A DNA stretch of 64,000 nucleotides from Bemisia tabaci (GCF_918797505.1 NC_092801.1:18967616-19031615), one strand, 5' to 3'. Counted from the stretch's first letter, positions 30,418 to 42,417 are shown. Numbers and translations are program-made. Notes: generated by a model not told the origin, from the sequence alone.

Positions 30418-30690
30418 GCGGGCCGATTATTGAACTTCATAGACAAAGCAAAAGACAAACAAGACATAAGGTGTACAGAGCGATTCTATTGATTGAAATG
30501 GGTGGATCTTATGGACTAAGGGGTGAATGATGGACTAACTATTGGGTCTCTCGTGGGTTGCCGTTAGGTAGTCTATTACCTACGTCCTTTGTCCATTGCA
30601 GCCACCCGCTTCCACCAATAGGATCCCTCCATATCCTTTTTGTCTTCTTTGTCTATTGCTTTGTCTATCAATTTCAATGATCAGCCCGCA
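30418..30690. mobile_element. MITE with GCGGGCTGATTATTG ends (tandem copy 2)
   Basis: GCGGGCCGATTATTGAACTT to CAATGATCAGCCCGC, same order of internal words as copy 1 (CCAATAGGATCCCTCCATAT). Head-to-tail tandem MITEs are uncommon. The short linker has GTACTCT, echoed just after copy 2, so the second may have inserted beside the first. Confidence 0.8.
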
Positions 30691-31295
30691 GGTACTCTCG
30701 TCAAACGAGTCCTTGGACACGAAACAATTCCTCCTCGGTCAATCACAATATTCACAATCGATAAACTTGGCACCGCTGATGAAACCAGGAAAGTGGTATC
30801 GTATTTTTTATGGTGTATCTCAGTGGGGAACCGAAAGGAAAATACCGATCCCTCCTCTGGAGCAGAGGGAAGGGTCTCGTGGTGAGGGGGCGGGGGCCGC
30901 ATAGTCTCACCTGAGGAAGACGCTCCGAAGCAAGGAGGAAAATGCAAGCCGCGGCCCGGAGCCATCGTTGCATTTAGAGCGCATAAAACCGGACGATTAT
31001 TGCATACAATACGGCGATTTGGCAACGCAGGGGAGGACCAAGAGCACTCAGCATCCCGCGGAAGTCTGGGCCTGGAATCCTCGCCGCGTCTGGGTTTTCC
31101 GTTCTTTGTTCGGGCCTCGCGCCTCGCGATCCGGTTCGGGAAAACGCAACGGCCAAACCGGTTCTCTGGTCTCGAGCCCTTCCTATTTTCCGAGTTTTGA
31201 TTTCGACTCGCTGCGTTATGATTTCGCACTCCGGCGAAAATTCCGGAGCGAGATCCGGAGAGTCTCGATTATCCGCGGTTGATCCGGAACAAAAC
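30691..31295. other. Unassigned, CpG-rich
   Basis: Open frames on both strands (for example 30681-31229, minus) have no recognisable motif. CpG density is high from about 30930 to 31270. Confidence 0.4.
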
Positions 31296-31368
31296 TGTTA
31301 GGCCAAGGAAGAGGATCGAAAAGGGATGTGTTGTGAAAGCATCTTTTGTAAAATGAAGGACAGAAATA

Positions 31369-32687
31369 CAGGGTTATCCAAAAGTCACTGACCACCCCTG
31401 TAACTTTTTTCCAAATTGAGATAGAAGTTTGAAACTTTGGGAATGTTCCTCGGTCTAAAGTAGCAACTTTTTGGTCCCCCAAAATTTTGGGGGGCGGCCC
31501 CCCCTAAGGGGAGCGGGGGCTAACTTTTTTTTTTCAAATGGCAACCCCCCCTTTGTGATACCTCATTCGAAAGATAATATAAAAAGAAAATTTTTGGCGC
31601 AAACCGCAAGTCAAAATGTTGATTTTTGACAAAATGGCGGCCGGTCAAAGTTCAAAATGGCGGAAATTTGGCATCTCCGTTTTTTATCGGCGGATTGGTC
31701 TGAAACTCGGAATCTAAGGGTTTTTTGGGACGAGAAAGACGATTCTGGCATCGGTTTTCCAGAAAAGTCAGTCCTTTTCAAAATGGCGGCCTAGAGCGAG
31801 AAGTGGATATTTAGGCTGCTTATCGTTGGATTTGCATGAAACTTGGTATCCGAGGGTATTTCGGCACGAGAAGAACGAATCTTTCATTGGATATCTGAAA
31901 TTCCGAAAAATTTCAAAATGGCGGCGAAAAAGTGGCGAGAAATCAGTTTTACGGCTGTTTACCGATGTATTTGCATGAAATGCGATATCGATTATTTAGT
32001 ATTTCAAGAATTAATGAAAGATTTCTTTTTATCCAGCCAAAAACCACCAGGATATCGAATTTCATGCAAATCCATTGGTAAACAGCCGTAAAATTGATTT
32101 ATCGCCACTTTTTAGCCGCCATTTTGAAATTCGTCGGAATTTCAGAAATCCAATGAAAGATTCGTTCTTCTCGTGCCGAAATACTCCCGGATACCAAGTT
32201 TCACACAAATCTAACGATAAGCAGCCTAAATATCCACTTCTCGCTCTAGGTCGCCATTTTGACCGCCGCCATTTTGAAAAGGACTGATTTTTCTGGAAAA
32301 CCGATGCCAGAATCGTCTTTCTCGTCCCAAAAAACCCTTAGATTCCGAGTTTCAGACCAATCCGCAAATAAAAAACGGAGATGCCAAATTTCCGCCATTT
32401 TGAACTTTGACCGGCCGCCATTTTGTCAATAATCAACATTTTGACTTGCGGTTTGCGCCAAAAATTTTCTTTTTTTATTATCTTTCGAATGAGGTATCAC
32501 AAAGGGGGGGTTGCCATTTGAAAAAAAAAAGTTAGCCCCCGCCCCCCTTAGGGGGGGCCGCCCCCCAAAATTTTGGGGGGACAAAAAAGTTGCTACTTTA
32601 GATCGAGGAACATTCCCAAAGTTTCAAACTTCTATCTCAATTAGGAAAAAAGTTACAGGGGTGGTCAGTGACTTTTGGATAACCCTG
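31369..32687. mobile_element. Foldback element FB-2 (1319 bp), TA target duplication
   Basis: Ends CAGGGTTATCCAAAAGTCAC and complement, flanked by TA. The right-hand duplicate at 33030-33036 preserves the near-empty site AGAAATTTAATAACTGG, which supports a TA duplication. Each arm strings together diverged modules with AAAATGGCGGC words, a TTTGCATGAAA-type phrase and CACGAGAAGAACGA. It is related to FB-1 in ends and style but longer. No transposase. Confidence 0.92.
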
Positions 32688-32724
32688 TATAATAACTGGT
32701 TGAAAATGAGAGAATTTTACCAAG

Positions 32725-32951
32725 CACTGGAAAAAAAACGCATTGGATACAGAGTCCAGCTCTTGAAAACATTGACAAGAAAAAGGACTCTTGATTCAAT
32801 CAGATTTAAGCTTAAATCAAAAGGAAATCCGCTCAAATTAAGAGGCTTGATTCTTGATTTAAGCTTAAATCTGATTGAATCAAGCGTATTTTTTCTTGTC
32901 GATGTTTTTAAGCGTCTGGACTCTAGATCCAATGTGATTTTTTTCCCAATG
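32725..32951. mobile_element. Hairpin MITE, CACTGG family A (copy 6)
   Basis: CACTGGAAAAAAAACG to CCCAATG (mutated CCAGTG). It lies exactly between two direct copies of a 110-bp host segment instead of a 2-bp duplication. Open frames on both strands reflect its palindromic design. Confidence 0.87.
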
Positions 32952-33209
32952 TGTTAGGCCAAGGAAGAGGATCGAAAAGGGCTGTGATGTAAAAGAATCT
33001 TTCGGAGCACTTGTAAAATGATGAACAGAAATTTAATAACTGGTTGAAAATGAGGGAATTTTACCAAGGGTTGCCATAATTTCTTTACCTTCGAATTCCC
33101 TGATTTCCGAAAGTGTCTAATTCCCTGACGTTCCCCGACCTTCGAACAACATTTCCACTTCCTTTTTGTCTCTTAAAATACGCTATTATTCGACACTATG
33201 CAAAATAAA

Positions 33210-33474
33210 AATTGGACTGCATTTAGCAAAAAGGAACCAGCGCGATTGAAGTGTTATTAACATTCTGGTTCTTCATAATTATCTAGAAAATCTTTGAAAA
33301 AAAGTAGCAAGTATTTTTTGCTCCCCACCAAAAAATTGTTGATTTTAAAGGAAAATAATTGTGTGAATTTTAATACTGTACATGTATTCAGTATTTTTAA
33401 AAGGAAAGAAGAGATACACATTTTGGAAAACACTGTAATTGCGCTGGTTCCTTTTTGCTAAATGCGATCCAATT
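33210..33474. mobile_element. Hairpin MITE with AATTGGACTGCATTTAGC ends
   Basis: AATTGGACTGCATTTAGCAA then AAAGGAACCAGCGCG pairs with CGCTGGTTCCTTTTTGC then TAAATGCGATCCAATT. Length 265 bp, AT-rich loop. Related words at 4778, 4920, 14551 and 45827 suggest a dispersed family. Confidence 0.82.
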
Positions 33475-34039
33475 AACCCTTAATTCCCCGGAACCATCAC
33501 TTTTATCCTGCTTCCAACGAGTAGAGATCATACAGAGGATTTTTACAGCATATGCCTAGTCTCGGCTATTTCTATAATTACCTAGATTTAAATTACTACA
33601 CGATATAAAGAAAATAAACCTATCGACCGGAGTACAATCTCTGACTGAAATTGAAAAATTATCCTCGTTAAAGGCAGTAAAAAAAGGAAACAAAAAGCTT
33701 TGACTCTCTGCGTTTTATAACGCTTGCGCACGGTTTAGAAAATTACATTTTGGTGTGAAAAAATTACACCAGACAATTCAAAACACGCGATGATTTTCTG
33801 ATTTGACATTTTATGAATTCATAGGAAAAGGTCTCTGCCTCTGTATTCCATTTATACCTGGCTAAATCCATAATGCGTGGATTACTGAGAATCCAAATTT
33901 TCCTCAGAGCGAACGCGACCAAAAAAAAAAAAAAAATTGCGATGCGTTCGAGACAGCGTGAAGAAAACGCTGCCAGTTCAAGGAAAAATTACGTTCTCAT
34001 TACGAGAATTTACTCCCATGAAAGTTTCTCGCCTTACTA
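33475..34039. other. Unassigned, AT-rich
   Basis: Includes an A-run near 33921-33936. A 72-codon plus-strand frame (33873-34091) covers it and has no recognisable feature. Confidence 0.5.
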
Positions 34040-34290
34040 CCGTGCTGAGGAAAACCGCCGTAATTCGGCCGTTGTCTTTTCACCGATTTAATGTTTATTA
34101 GGAATCTTTATTATTGGGAAGAATTATAAATATTTTCTCTTTAAATTATCAAATAATTTAGGCTCGCCAGTGATCGCCAGTAAAATTATCAGAAAAATTC
34201 GAAGAAGAATATTCATGGATTTTTCTGAAATTCCATACTTCATCAAAGAGAATTTGAAAAGTTTAAGGCTCAACGGAGAAAAGCGTTAGG
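34040..34290. mobile_element. CTGCCGTG-family MITE (degraded copy)
   Basis: CCGTGCTGAGGAAAACCGCC then GTAATTCGG at the left, AAGTTTAAGGCTCAACGG at the right, with AAGAATATTCATGG inside. The terminal octamers are eroded. Confidence 0.6.
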
Positions 34291-36508
34291 GGCTATCCCC
34301 TAAAATTGTGGTACTACCCCATTTGTTGGATGATATAGGCTGGGCATTTCCAATTAATTGTGGTTTGTGGGAGAATCGCACCTCAAGGTGGGGTATTACT
34401 GCAACATTTAGGTTGGTAACCTAATTTATTGGGGTACTACTACTATCATAAGTAATGGAAACAGCCAACAACCATTACCTCTTTTTGTCCCGTACCATAC
34501 AGCGAGAAAGCCAGTAGGTAGGAAGAACCCTCAACACGACAGTATACGGGAAAAGCTGCGGTGCAGCGAACCTACACCACACGATTCAAAAATAAGAAAA
34601 AATATCTGAATCAAAAACTAGAGAGAAATTTTTAAAAAAAGAAAACTCTGGAGTTACTGAACTTTTTACCACGGAGGCTCGACTGGTGCGTACATGCGCA
34701 TTTATTCTTGTAAGTACCACAAAAATCGAGCAAAACGAAATTATGGTCGTAAATTTTCCCTGCTCAGTTTATCCGCTGTGAATAACTTTTACACGACAAA
34801 AAGTGCAGGTATCGATTTGGCAAGGGTAGAAAAAATTCCTAAAAAAATGAGGAAATCCAGTTGAATTTGTGACAGAGCAGGCTCATTATGCGGTGCATTA
34901 TTATCCCTCCTTTTCTGTCTCTTCTTCATTTCACGAGACCAGAGCAAAGCAAAACTGCTGATGAAAATTTCAGAAACGGCTTGATAATGCGTTATAATCT
35001 CATCTGCGTGAATTTAGAAGCTCCTCGTTATACAACGATAAGACCAAAAATTAATACGCCACAAATCAACATTTACACGTTAAAAAAACATACAACAATT
35101 TAAATGCTACTTCAGATCTTGATCGATACAGGTTTTTCCCCTACCACTAATTCATTATGTCTCTCTCTAAAAAAAAAAAAATGGACGCGGCGCTATTCGA
35201 AAAAAGGAACGAAGACTGAACGCTAATACCACAATATCTTGACTTTTCAAAACGAAGGAAATTAAAAGAAAGAAGAAGAAAAATAAAGTCAACGACCATA
35301 GTAATTTGCACCGAAAAATAACGAGGGTTCTCGCAGTAGTTTTTTGCAATAATTCCACACATAGTCAATCATTTTCGAAACTGTTCGACACTTACACCAC
35401 GATCACCATGATATCAAAACATTGAAATTGATTGCAAAATGGAAACATTACTCCTGACTTTTTTAAGATTTTTGAAGACAATTTTCGGCACGAATTTTCA
35501 TTACAGTTGATCTACGGACTGAAAAGGCGATTTTTCCAAAATAATTCAACAAAATTGTTAAAATTCAAATTATATTGATTGATTTTTAGGCGCCATTGAA
35601 GATTTTTTAGGGGCCAAATTGACTTTAGGCCTATATATTACGGCGCATTTAGTGAAAAGTTAGACCCAAGATGTTTGCGTAACTGAACTAGTAAAAAGAG
35701 AAGATAAAAGCACTAAGGATGAAATCGTGAAGAATAGAAAAAGCAAGCTTGCACTTGTAGTGCTGGAAATTCTGAGTTTTTTCAATTCAAATAGATTTGT
35801 TTTTCTTTCTTTTTGTGACCTCCAGTGAAAATCCTGATCTTTATGGGGCATTTTTAGGAGCCACGTTGGCGCAGAGCCTTCATTTTTTAGGCGCCATGGC
35901 CGATTTTTTGGGCGCATTTGGCGCCTGTGAGTTTCGAACACTGGCTCTAACTTAATCCTGACTTTCTCTGGGATTTCCGACTGTAAGTACCACTAAAATC
36001 CACAATCTGGCAACACTGCCTTCTATGAAGACGGCTCAAAGGCCCACTCGATCCCGATCGGGCAGCGGATGGTGATGGTGCCGCGAGAACAAAAGAAAAA
36101 CACTTTCCAAAGCGATCCGCCGAGGAACCGAGAAACGCCATTACTGGAAACGGACGGTTAGCGCCACCCACGCGGAGTGCTCCGGAGCCAGAACCGCGTA
36201 TGCACCGCCGATTCCCGCGGGGAGTTACGCGGTTGTGACCTAGAGGCCGTTCCGGGATTTTAAAAAAAAACAGTGTTCGGCTACCGGTTGCGGGGCAGGT
36301 CCCGTTGCGTTCCAGATGTGACATGCGACTTGCTGGAACTGCGGCTGTCTTCGTTGTTCCACATCCGAGTACCTGACACTTCCGTCGGAAGGGACGGCCC
36401 TGCCCCGCTCCCGACGGCGGCTAGTTTCTCGGGTTTGAAACCGCATTTGCGTCGAATTCAGCGCCATAGTCGCTGGTCGCACCAGAGACATTGACCCAAA
36501 TATCTACA
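34291..36508. other. Unassigned 2.2-kb stretch
   Basis: AT-rich to about 35950, then CpG-rich to 36490. A GGCGCCAT-TTTTTAGG-type phrase recurs near 35588 and 35889. Open frames in the CpG-rich part (35947-36494) have no family motif. Confidence 0.45.
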
Positions 36509-36754
36509 CACTGGAAAAACAACAAACATTGGATCTAAAGTCCAGACTCTTGGTAAACATTGACAAGAAAAATTACCCTTGATTCAATCGGATTTTTGCT
36601 TGAATCAAAACAAAATCCGCTTAAATTAAGAGGCTTGGTTCTTGGTTTAAGCTAGATTCTGATTGAATCAAGAGTACTTTTTCTTATCGATGTTTTTAAG
36701 AGTCTGGACTCTACATCCAATGTGTGTTTCTTCCCCCCCCCCCCCCCCCCCGTG
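36509..36754. mobile_element. Hairpin MITE, CACTGG family A (copy 7)
   Basis: CACTGGAAAAACAACAAACA at the left. The right terminus has a C-run and ends CCGTG. The interior matches the family. No clear duplication (CA versus AG). Confidence 0.82.
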
Positions 36755-37729
36755 AGGGAACTTAACTGTCGACCGCGTTACTTTATGATACGTCGGGCAA
36801 AATTCTACGAAAAATTAAAATGGAGGAACCTAAATTTATTTTCGGGGAACCCTTGGAAGTATCTGCACCCCTGCTTCATTCATTACAAAATCCAAAATTC
36901 TGCAAACGAAACGACGCATAAAATGAAAAAAAAATGACCGATCGAATAAAACGTGATAATAATCATTTTAATTTGACGATTATTGATATAAGCGTGAACG
37001 AAGGTCTGATTTATTTACGTCAGTATTATTCTATTTTAATTAACGATCACTCGATCTGTTTTCTTCGCGCACCTCTACCTAGTTGACCTGCAGACTCCAC
37101 CGCCTGGGATATATTATTCCAACAAATTGTAAATTCGAAGATTAGTTTATTTACGGGCGTCGATGATAAAGCAGAAGATCAGAACCTTTTGACTTCGTAG
37201 CGACTTCACACAACTCCCACATCATCAACAGGAAGCGCTCCTCTCAATTTGGAGTGTTCGAAAACAACGCTGCCTGCTTTATAGTATTTTTAACGATTAG
37301 CGAGTGAAATTCAACGGTATATCCTCGGAATAAGACCGTTGCAAGAGATTCAAATGGACGTGTTTAGGCAATAAGGAGCTATGTTCCATGAAAACCATAT
37401 GCATATAGTTTCTTTTAGCATAACTACGTCCAGATGGTATACTGCTGCCAAAAGTTAAAACATAAGGGAGAAGTTTTCGCAGGTTTCGAAAATATTGAGG
37501 CAGATTGTTGTCTGCCGTTAGTTTGTCAAAATAATAGCGCCTTTTCGTTCAGATAATTTTCCCTTTTGCAATGGCAAGTCATAACCATCCTTTGGAGTGA
37601 CCTATTTCGGAAGTTATTCGGTTGAATTTTACTCGAGATTCTTAAACATCGTCCTCTTAATGCTAGGTTAACGACCACCGTACTTAAGCCTCCCTTAATT
37701 ACGACGTAAACTATGCTGCTGGGCCTCTT
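36755..37729. other. Unassigned
   Basis: AT-rich with no recognisable repeat ends or coding segment. Confidence 0.5.
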
Positions 37730-37939
37730 TACTGGAAAAAAAAATGTTTTGGATCTAGAGGCATAACTTTGAAAAAAATTGTTGCCAAGGAAAAAATACC
37801 TTGGATTCAATCGGATTTTTCCTTGAATTAAAAGGAACTCCGTTTGAATCAGGAGGAGTTTCCTCAATTTATTATTGTTTTTTTCTTGAAGATTATTTTT
37901 TCTTGTTTAGTTCTTTAAAAGCCTGGACGCTGCATCCAA
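37730..37939. mobile_element. Derelict CACTGG family A element, invaded near its end
   Basis: TACTGGAAAAAAAAATG, then GGATCTAGAG and family words in order, but strongly diverged, ending GCTGCATCCAA. A younger copy of the same family inserted here. Its original right terminus lies eroded beyond 38168. Confidence 0.65.
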
Positions 37940-38168
37940 CACTGGAAAAAAAACACATTGTATCTAGAGTCCAGACTCTTGAAAACGTTGACAAGAAAAA
38001 ATACTCTTGATTCAATCGGATTTTTGCTTGAATCAAAACGAAATCCGCTTAAATTAAGAGGCTTGGTTCTTGATTTGAGCTAGATTCTGATTGAATCAAG
38101 AGTACTTTTTCTTGTCGATGTTTTTAAGAGTCTGGACTCTAGATCCAATTTGTTTTTTTTCCCCAGTG
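37940..38168. mobile_element. Hairpin MITE, CACTGG family A (copy 8)
   Basis: CACTGGAAAAAAAACAC to TTTCCCCAGTG, flanked by AA on both sides (37938-37939 and 38169-38170). It landed inside an older relative, so the family had at least two activity periods. Confidence 0.9.
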
Positions 38169-40327
38169 AAAAGACTCTTTTTTTACCAATGTTCAAGTAC
38201 TTGAAGATGATTAAGGAACATCTATAATAAGTTTCATACAGTTCGCAGAGGCGCGGAATCGATTTAAATCGATCAATTCCACAACCTTGCGACAGTGATA
38301 AGACGGAAGCTGCCGGGACAAGATATCGGGATCAGACGGATTAAGTAAGGTGGTCGGTTCGATTGTTTTCGTGACTGGTGTTTACCACCACTGATTCGCG
38401 TACTTCCACGCACGCACGCGGTGCAGGAAGTGTACTTATCACATTCCGAAAATTTGACCACTGGCCCGAGATTCGGATAAGCTATTACGTTATTAATGGT
38501 TAGCGCGACGTTGCCAAACTGAGCAACTCCCGAATTACGAGTAATTAACCTGGCGAAACGTTTCATTACAATACGCATCAGTCGACGATAAGAACAGAGG
38601 AACTCGATTTTCGTGAAACTGTCAGCTTGAAAAGTAAGTTCGAGGCTTGAGAAACTCAACTTTCAAAAATAAAAGTCTTATCATTATTAACGGAATTTTT
38701 ATCCACTTGTTTCGTGGGAAAATAAGTACCACAGATCGTCGTTTCGCAAACGAAAGAACGTATCAACATTATAACGCTGCCAAAATTTCCTCTCATTATT
38801 CTCAGTTTTTCTCTGAAATTATTGGATATTTTTTCGCGAAAATTTCACAGATTTTTCACCTGGATAAGTACTCTTGATTATTATCGAAATTAGGGACGGA
38901 AAGTATTGCGCTGTCGTTTCCGTGTGAAAAAAAGAATGTTGCTATCTTGGAACAAACGTACGCTCCATCTTTTGGCAACTGAAGAGTCGCATGACACTTC
39001 TTTCATAAAAAAATTGAAAAAAATTAGATGCAATTTCTTTGAGAAAAGTTGAACACCATACTTAACTCGTTTTTTCGCTCTAATGTTGTTCTTGCTCGAG
39101 GTTCATTATGCAATTTCATAAGCTCCCGAGGGTTTATCAACTTCATACGCTAATTTATCGAAATCTCACGTTTTAGTGATGAGAGTGATAATAATGAAAT
39201 TCGCAATCTTTGTGAATTTGGAAACATATTAAAGGGATAATATAATAATAATTAATATTTGGGGAAAGGTTGAGTTTTTTTCGACCGGGAGAAAATGCAT
39301 TTACAGCACTATTCTCAAGGCCTGACGTTGGTTGAATTTTTCCACTTGTTAACCATACACTTAGCCCTTCGGCAATTTAAATCTGGTAACATATTGGTTT
39401 CAGTGATGATAAGAGTGGGTGGACAGAGAAATGTTGACTTCCTCATTAAAATGGGCCCAGCAGAAGCCGTTGGAGGAGCTATTTTATCTGCCAGCTCACT
39501 TGGGAACGCACAGCACTCCCAGCTATAACCCATATGGAAAAATGCATTGATTGTGGACTCGGAAAAAAGCTATTGGAGGGGGGAGGGGGAAGCACGATCA
39601 ATTGTGATAATGATTGAAATCTTCCGATAATTGGATTTCCAAATCCCTTTCCAAATGACTGAACCAAGGACATAATATTTTGTTGAAATGGAGAAAAAGT
39701 TTAACACCTACAATCTACATGCTTTGTATCACATGACTCTCGAACAGTATAAGTCGTAAATTCGTAGCAACATGGTACATGAAGAGCACGACATCAATTT
39801 TTATCATCTTTACCTTGCAAAGGTTGGGATTTTGCTTAAAATTAATTTTTAAAAAAAACTCACGATCGTCTCTCGCTAACCAGAGGCTTGTGTGAGAAAA
39901 TATTTCAACTACCAAAATGCCCACCATGCAGTGAATAAGTTCTACAAGGGCGGATAATAAGAGTAAGTATGTGTACTTCGACTTGCTTTTGAACAACTTT
40001 TTCACCCGCCTTCCCCTCCCCATGCCTATAGCTGATAGACGATGAATTGGGAGTTTGTAAATTTAGGAACATTCCTCGTTTTTTCAGAGCGTAGAGAAAT
40101 ACGATCTTTCTAAAAAAAATTGGAATGGTGAGGTACTTAAATCTTCAAATACAGATTCAATAATTCCAGCATGCTCTGAGAATGGCCAACTCTCATGTGT
40201 ATGATAACAGAGATTAATAACATGTTCAGAGGAGCTGCAAAAGTTCACCGGTTATGGAGTTTCAGGGTCATACTTATGCATCAACAGGAATTCAGGGAAG
40301 TTTTAAGAGTGGACGATGTGAGGTTAC
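38169..40327. other. Unassigned 2.2-kb stretch
   Basis: AT-rich. A possible very degraded CTGCCGTG-family copy lies around 38750-38960 (AACGCTGCCAAAATTTCC). A 77-codon plus-strand frame at 39295-39528 contains MIRVGGQRNVDFLIKMGPAE, with no family I recognise. Confidence 0.4.
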
Positions 40328-40717
40328 CAGGGCTGCCGATTCGTGAGTAATTACTCACATCGTGAGTAATTTGAGCACCGGTGAGTAAAACGTGAGTAAT
40401 GAGTAATTGGTGAGTAATCCGACGATCCGTGAGTAATCGTGAGTAATGCAAAATCCATGGGTAATTCTCAGTAATTCTCCATTTTTGGCGCGATTTGTGT
40501 GAGTAATCGGTGAGTAAAATTTGGAACGGTGAGTAATCGGTGAGTGAAAACAATGTCAATGTGAGTAAAATCGGGAAATGGTGAGTAAAAAGTGAGTAAA
40601 ATTGAGAACGGTTAGTAAAATCGCGATCAGTGAGTAGCAAGTGAGTAAATTTTAGATTGGTGAGTAGCGTGTGAGTAAAAAATTCGCGAAATGTGAGTCC
40701 GAGTATCGGCAGCCCTG
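40328..40717 (+). mobile_element. hAT-type MITE packed with GTGAGTAA words
   Basis: Ends CAGGGCTGCCGATTCG and TCGGCAGCCCTG, flanked by the exact 8-bp duplication GAGGTTAC (40320-40327 and 40718-40725), as expected for hAT. The interior is almost wholly degenerate copies of GTGAGTAA. I count 17 GTGAGTA and 19 GTGAGT on the plus strand, against one clear occurrence on the minus strand. GTGAGT is a strong animal 5' splice-site core. The minus-strand open frame is repetitive and not a gene. Confidence 0.94.
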
Positions 40718-42109
40718 GAGGTTACATACGTGGTAATGAAAAAATTGATCAATACTACTAAAATCTAACTGAGGTGAAAATAGTGCAAACATGCGGGCTC
40801 ACGTGGTTTTAGCTTTGAATGAGAAGAATTTGGGATTTTGAAACGTGGAGGGCGTACCTACAAAATACAAAGTCTAAAAGTTAAAATAATGTGCCTCATT
40901 TTCATGGAAAATGAGGAACTTCCATAGCAAAAATTCGTCGTCCTTACCTTGAAATAAAAGATTGCGATAAAGTGGTTGCTGCAGGCAGAATCATACACAG
41001 GTAAATCCAATTTATACGAGTGGAACACACACATACACATTGGGTCAGAAGGATGACGAATAATTTTCACACACAATCCAAACTTAAAGGGACGAAATAA
41101 TGATTTCGAACTGATTTGCGCGAGAACTTCAGTTGAGGGATGAGAAGAACGTTAGATTGGTTGAAGACACTTTCAGAAACCGATGATTCGAAGGGAAAAT
41201 CCAGAAAACCGATTCGTCCGCACAAATGTAAATGAATTGGAATCACTTTGAGAGCACAATTTCGAACGAGTTCAAAACGTGAGTGTTGTATGTAGATTCA
41301 CCAAAATCCTGTGCACTTGATTCACCGGCAAGAAAAAAACAAACAGACCGAGTTGGAGGCGGAATTCCGATGAAAATTTCGAAGTAAAAATCCCCGATTT
41401 GACGAGACGAAACACTAGAGAGATCACGAAAACACTTTTTTAGATCACAGCTAAATAAAATACTACAATTTCATTAAACAGTGATTACAAACAAGCTATT
41501 GAGTCCAATGTTGGTTAGCGCACGCAGCGCATCACGGTGTTTGTGACTTGTTTGAATCAGCTGTAGATAATGAGGAGCGGAGTCCCTCGCTCCTTTCTTC
41601 TTCTTTTTCTTCCTCTATCTTTCTTGTTCCTACGAGCCGCGCTGGAGTGGGGGTGCACCGGCGATTAGTTCGAATTCTTACCACCTCCTCTCGCGCGCTG
41701 CCGCGAGAGCGCTAGTGTCGCTCTGGCGTCTCGTACCGTGGATGTAAACTTTTGCTTTTATTGTGGCTTGCGAGCTTATAGTTGGCAGCTTTACGCACGC
41801 TAGCTCAAGCTGCGATACCGACGAACCTATGCTGTACAATTTTTTCCTTCAATTTCTCTCGAAATCGTTTATGTTGGAGACCTCAAAAAAGTGTGGAAAA
41901 ACTCATAAATAGTGACACGACGTCTGACATCTCTAATCTATAATTTTCCATGTCTCGTATTTTTCCACAAATTTCTCTTATAAGTACGGTGGCCTCAGTT
42001 GAAAAAAGCTTACCTTACTTCAAAAAAATGTTGGTAAACTCGGAAATAGTGGCACGAGTCTGATACCTCTATCCTCCAATTTACCATGTCTTACATTATT
42101 CAAAAAAAA
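40718..42109. other. Unassigned, CpG-richer around 41500-41800
   Basis: The patch at 41630-41800 is GC-rich with GCGAGAGCGCTAG. No exon, promoter pair or repeat end can be supported. Confidence 0.4.
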
Positions 42110-42205
42110 TTATATATTCACGATTTTCTTAATTAATTCATATCTCATCAGAAGAAATTTGGCAAAGCCTGGAGGTTCATACACCGTTCCTCCTTAGCAT
42201 GGCAG
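42110..42205. mobile_element. CTGCCGTG-family MITE, right-end fragment
   Basis: AAATTTGGCAAAGCCTGGAG then GTTCATACACCGTTCCTCC and TTAGCATGGCAG is the conserved right terminus. The left half is not visible. Confidence 0.7.
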
Positions 42206-42417
42206 AATAGGCGAAAGACGCGTTTTGCGATGAGCACGAATGATAACAGTACCCAGCAAATATGGCTACATTGAAGTATAAAAAAGAGTGTTCGGAATTT
42301 CCTTTGAGGAATACTGTGCTAACCACGCGAAATTTTCCTATGAGTTGAGTTGTGCCGTTTTTTACCAAGCAAAAGCGACTGAGAAAATCAATATTTTCCT
42401 ATAGCTAGCAATTTTCA

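Larger units (their letters stand above)
31296..33068. repeat. ~110-bp direct duplication flanking a CACTGG MITE
   Basis: TGTTAGGCCAAGGAAGAGGA followed by TCGAAAAGGG starts at 31296 and again at 32952. The left copy ends TTTTACCAAG at 32724, immediately before the MITE. The right copy begins immediately after the MITE and ends TTTTACCAAG at 33068. The left copy is further split by FB-2. Lengths without FB-2 are 108 and 117 bp. Confidence 0.9.

Noticed and set aside
36733..36751. Poly-C run as a biological feature
   Set aside because: It replaces the usual right-end T-run of a CACTGG MITE and may be slippage or a sequencing problem; I attach no function.
40281..40640. 119-codon frame with recurrent LLTDYSH-like words
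   Set aside because: It is the reverse translation of the GTGAGTAA word array inside a hAT MITE.
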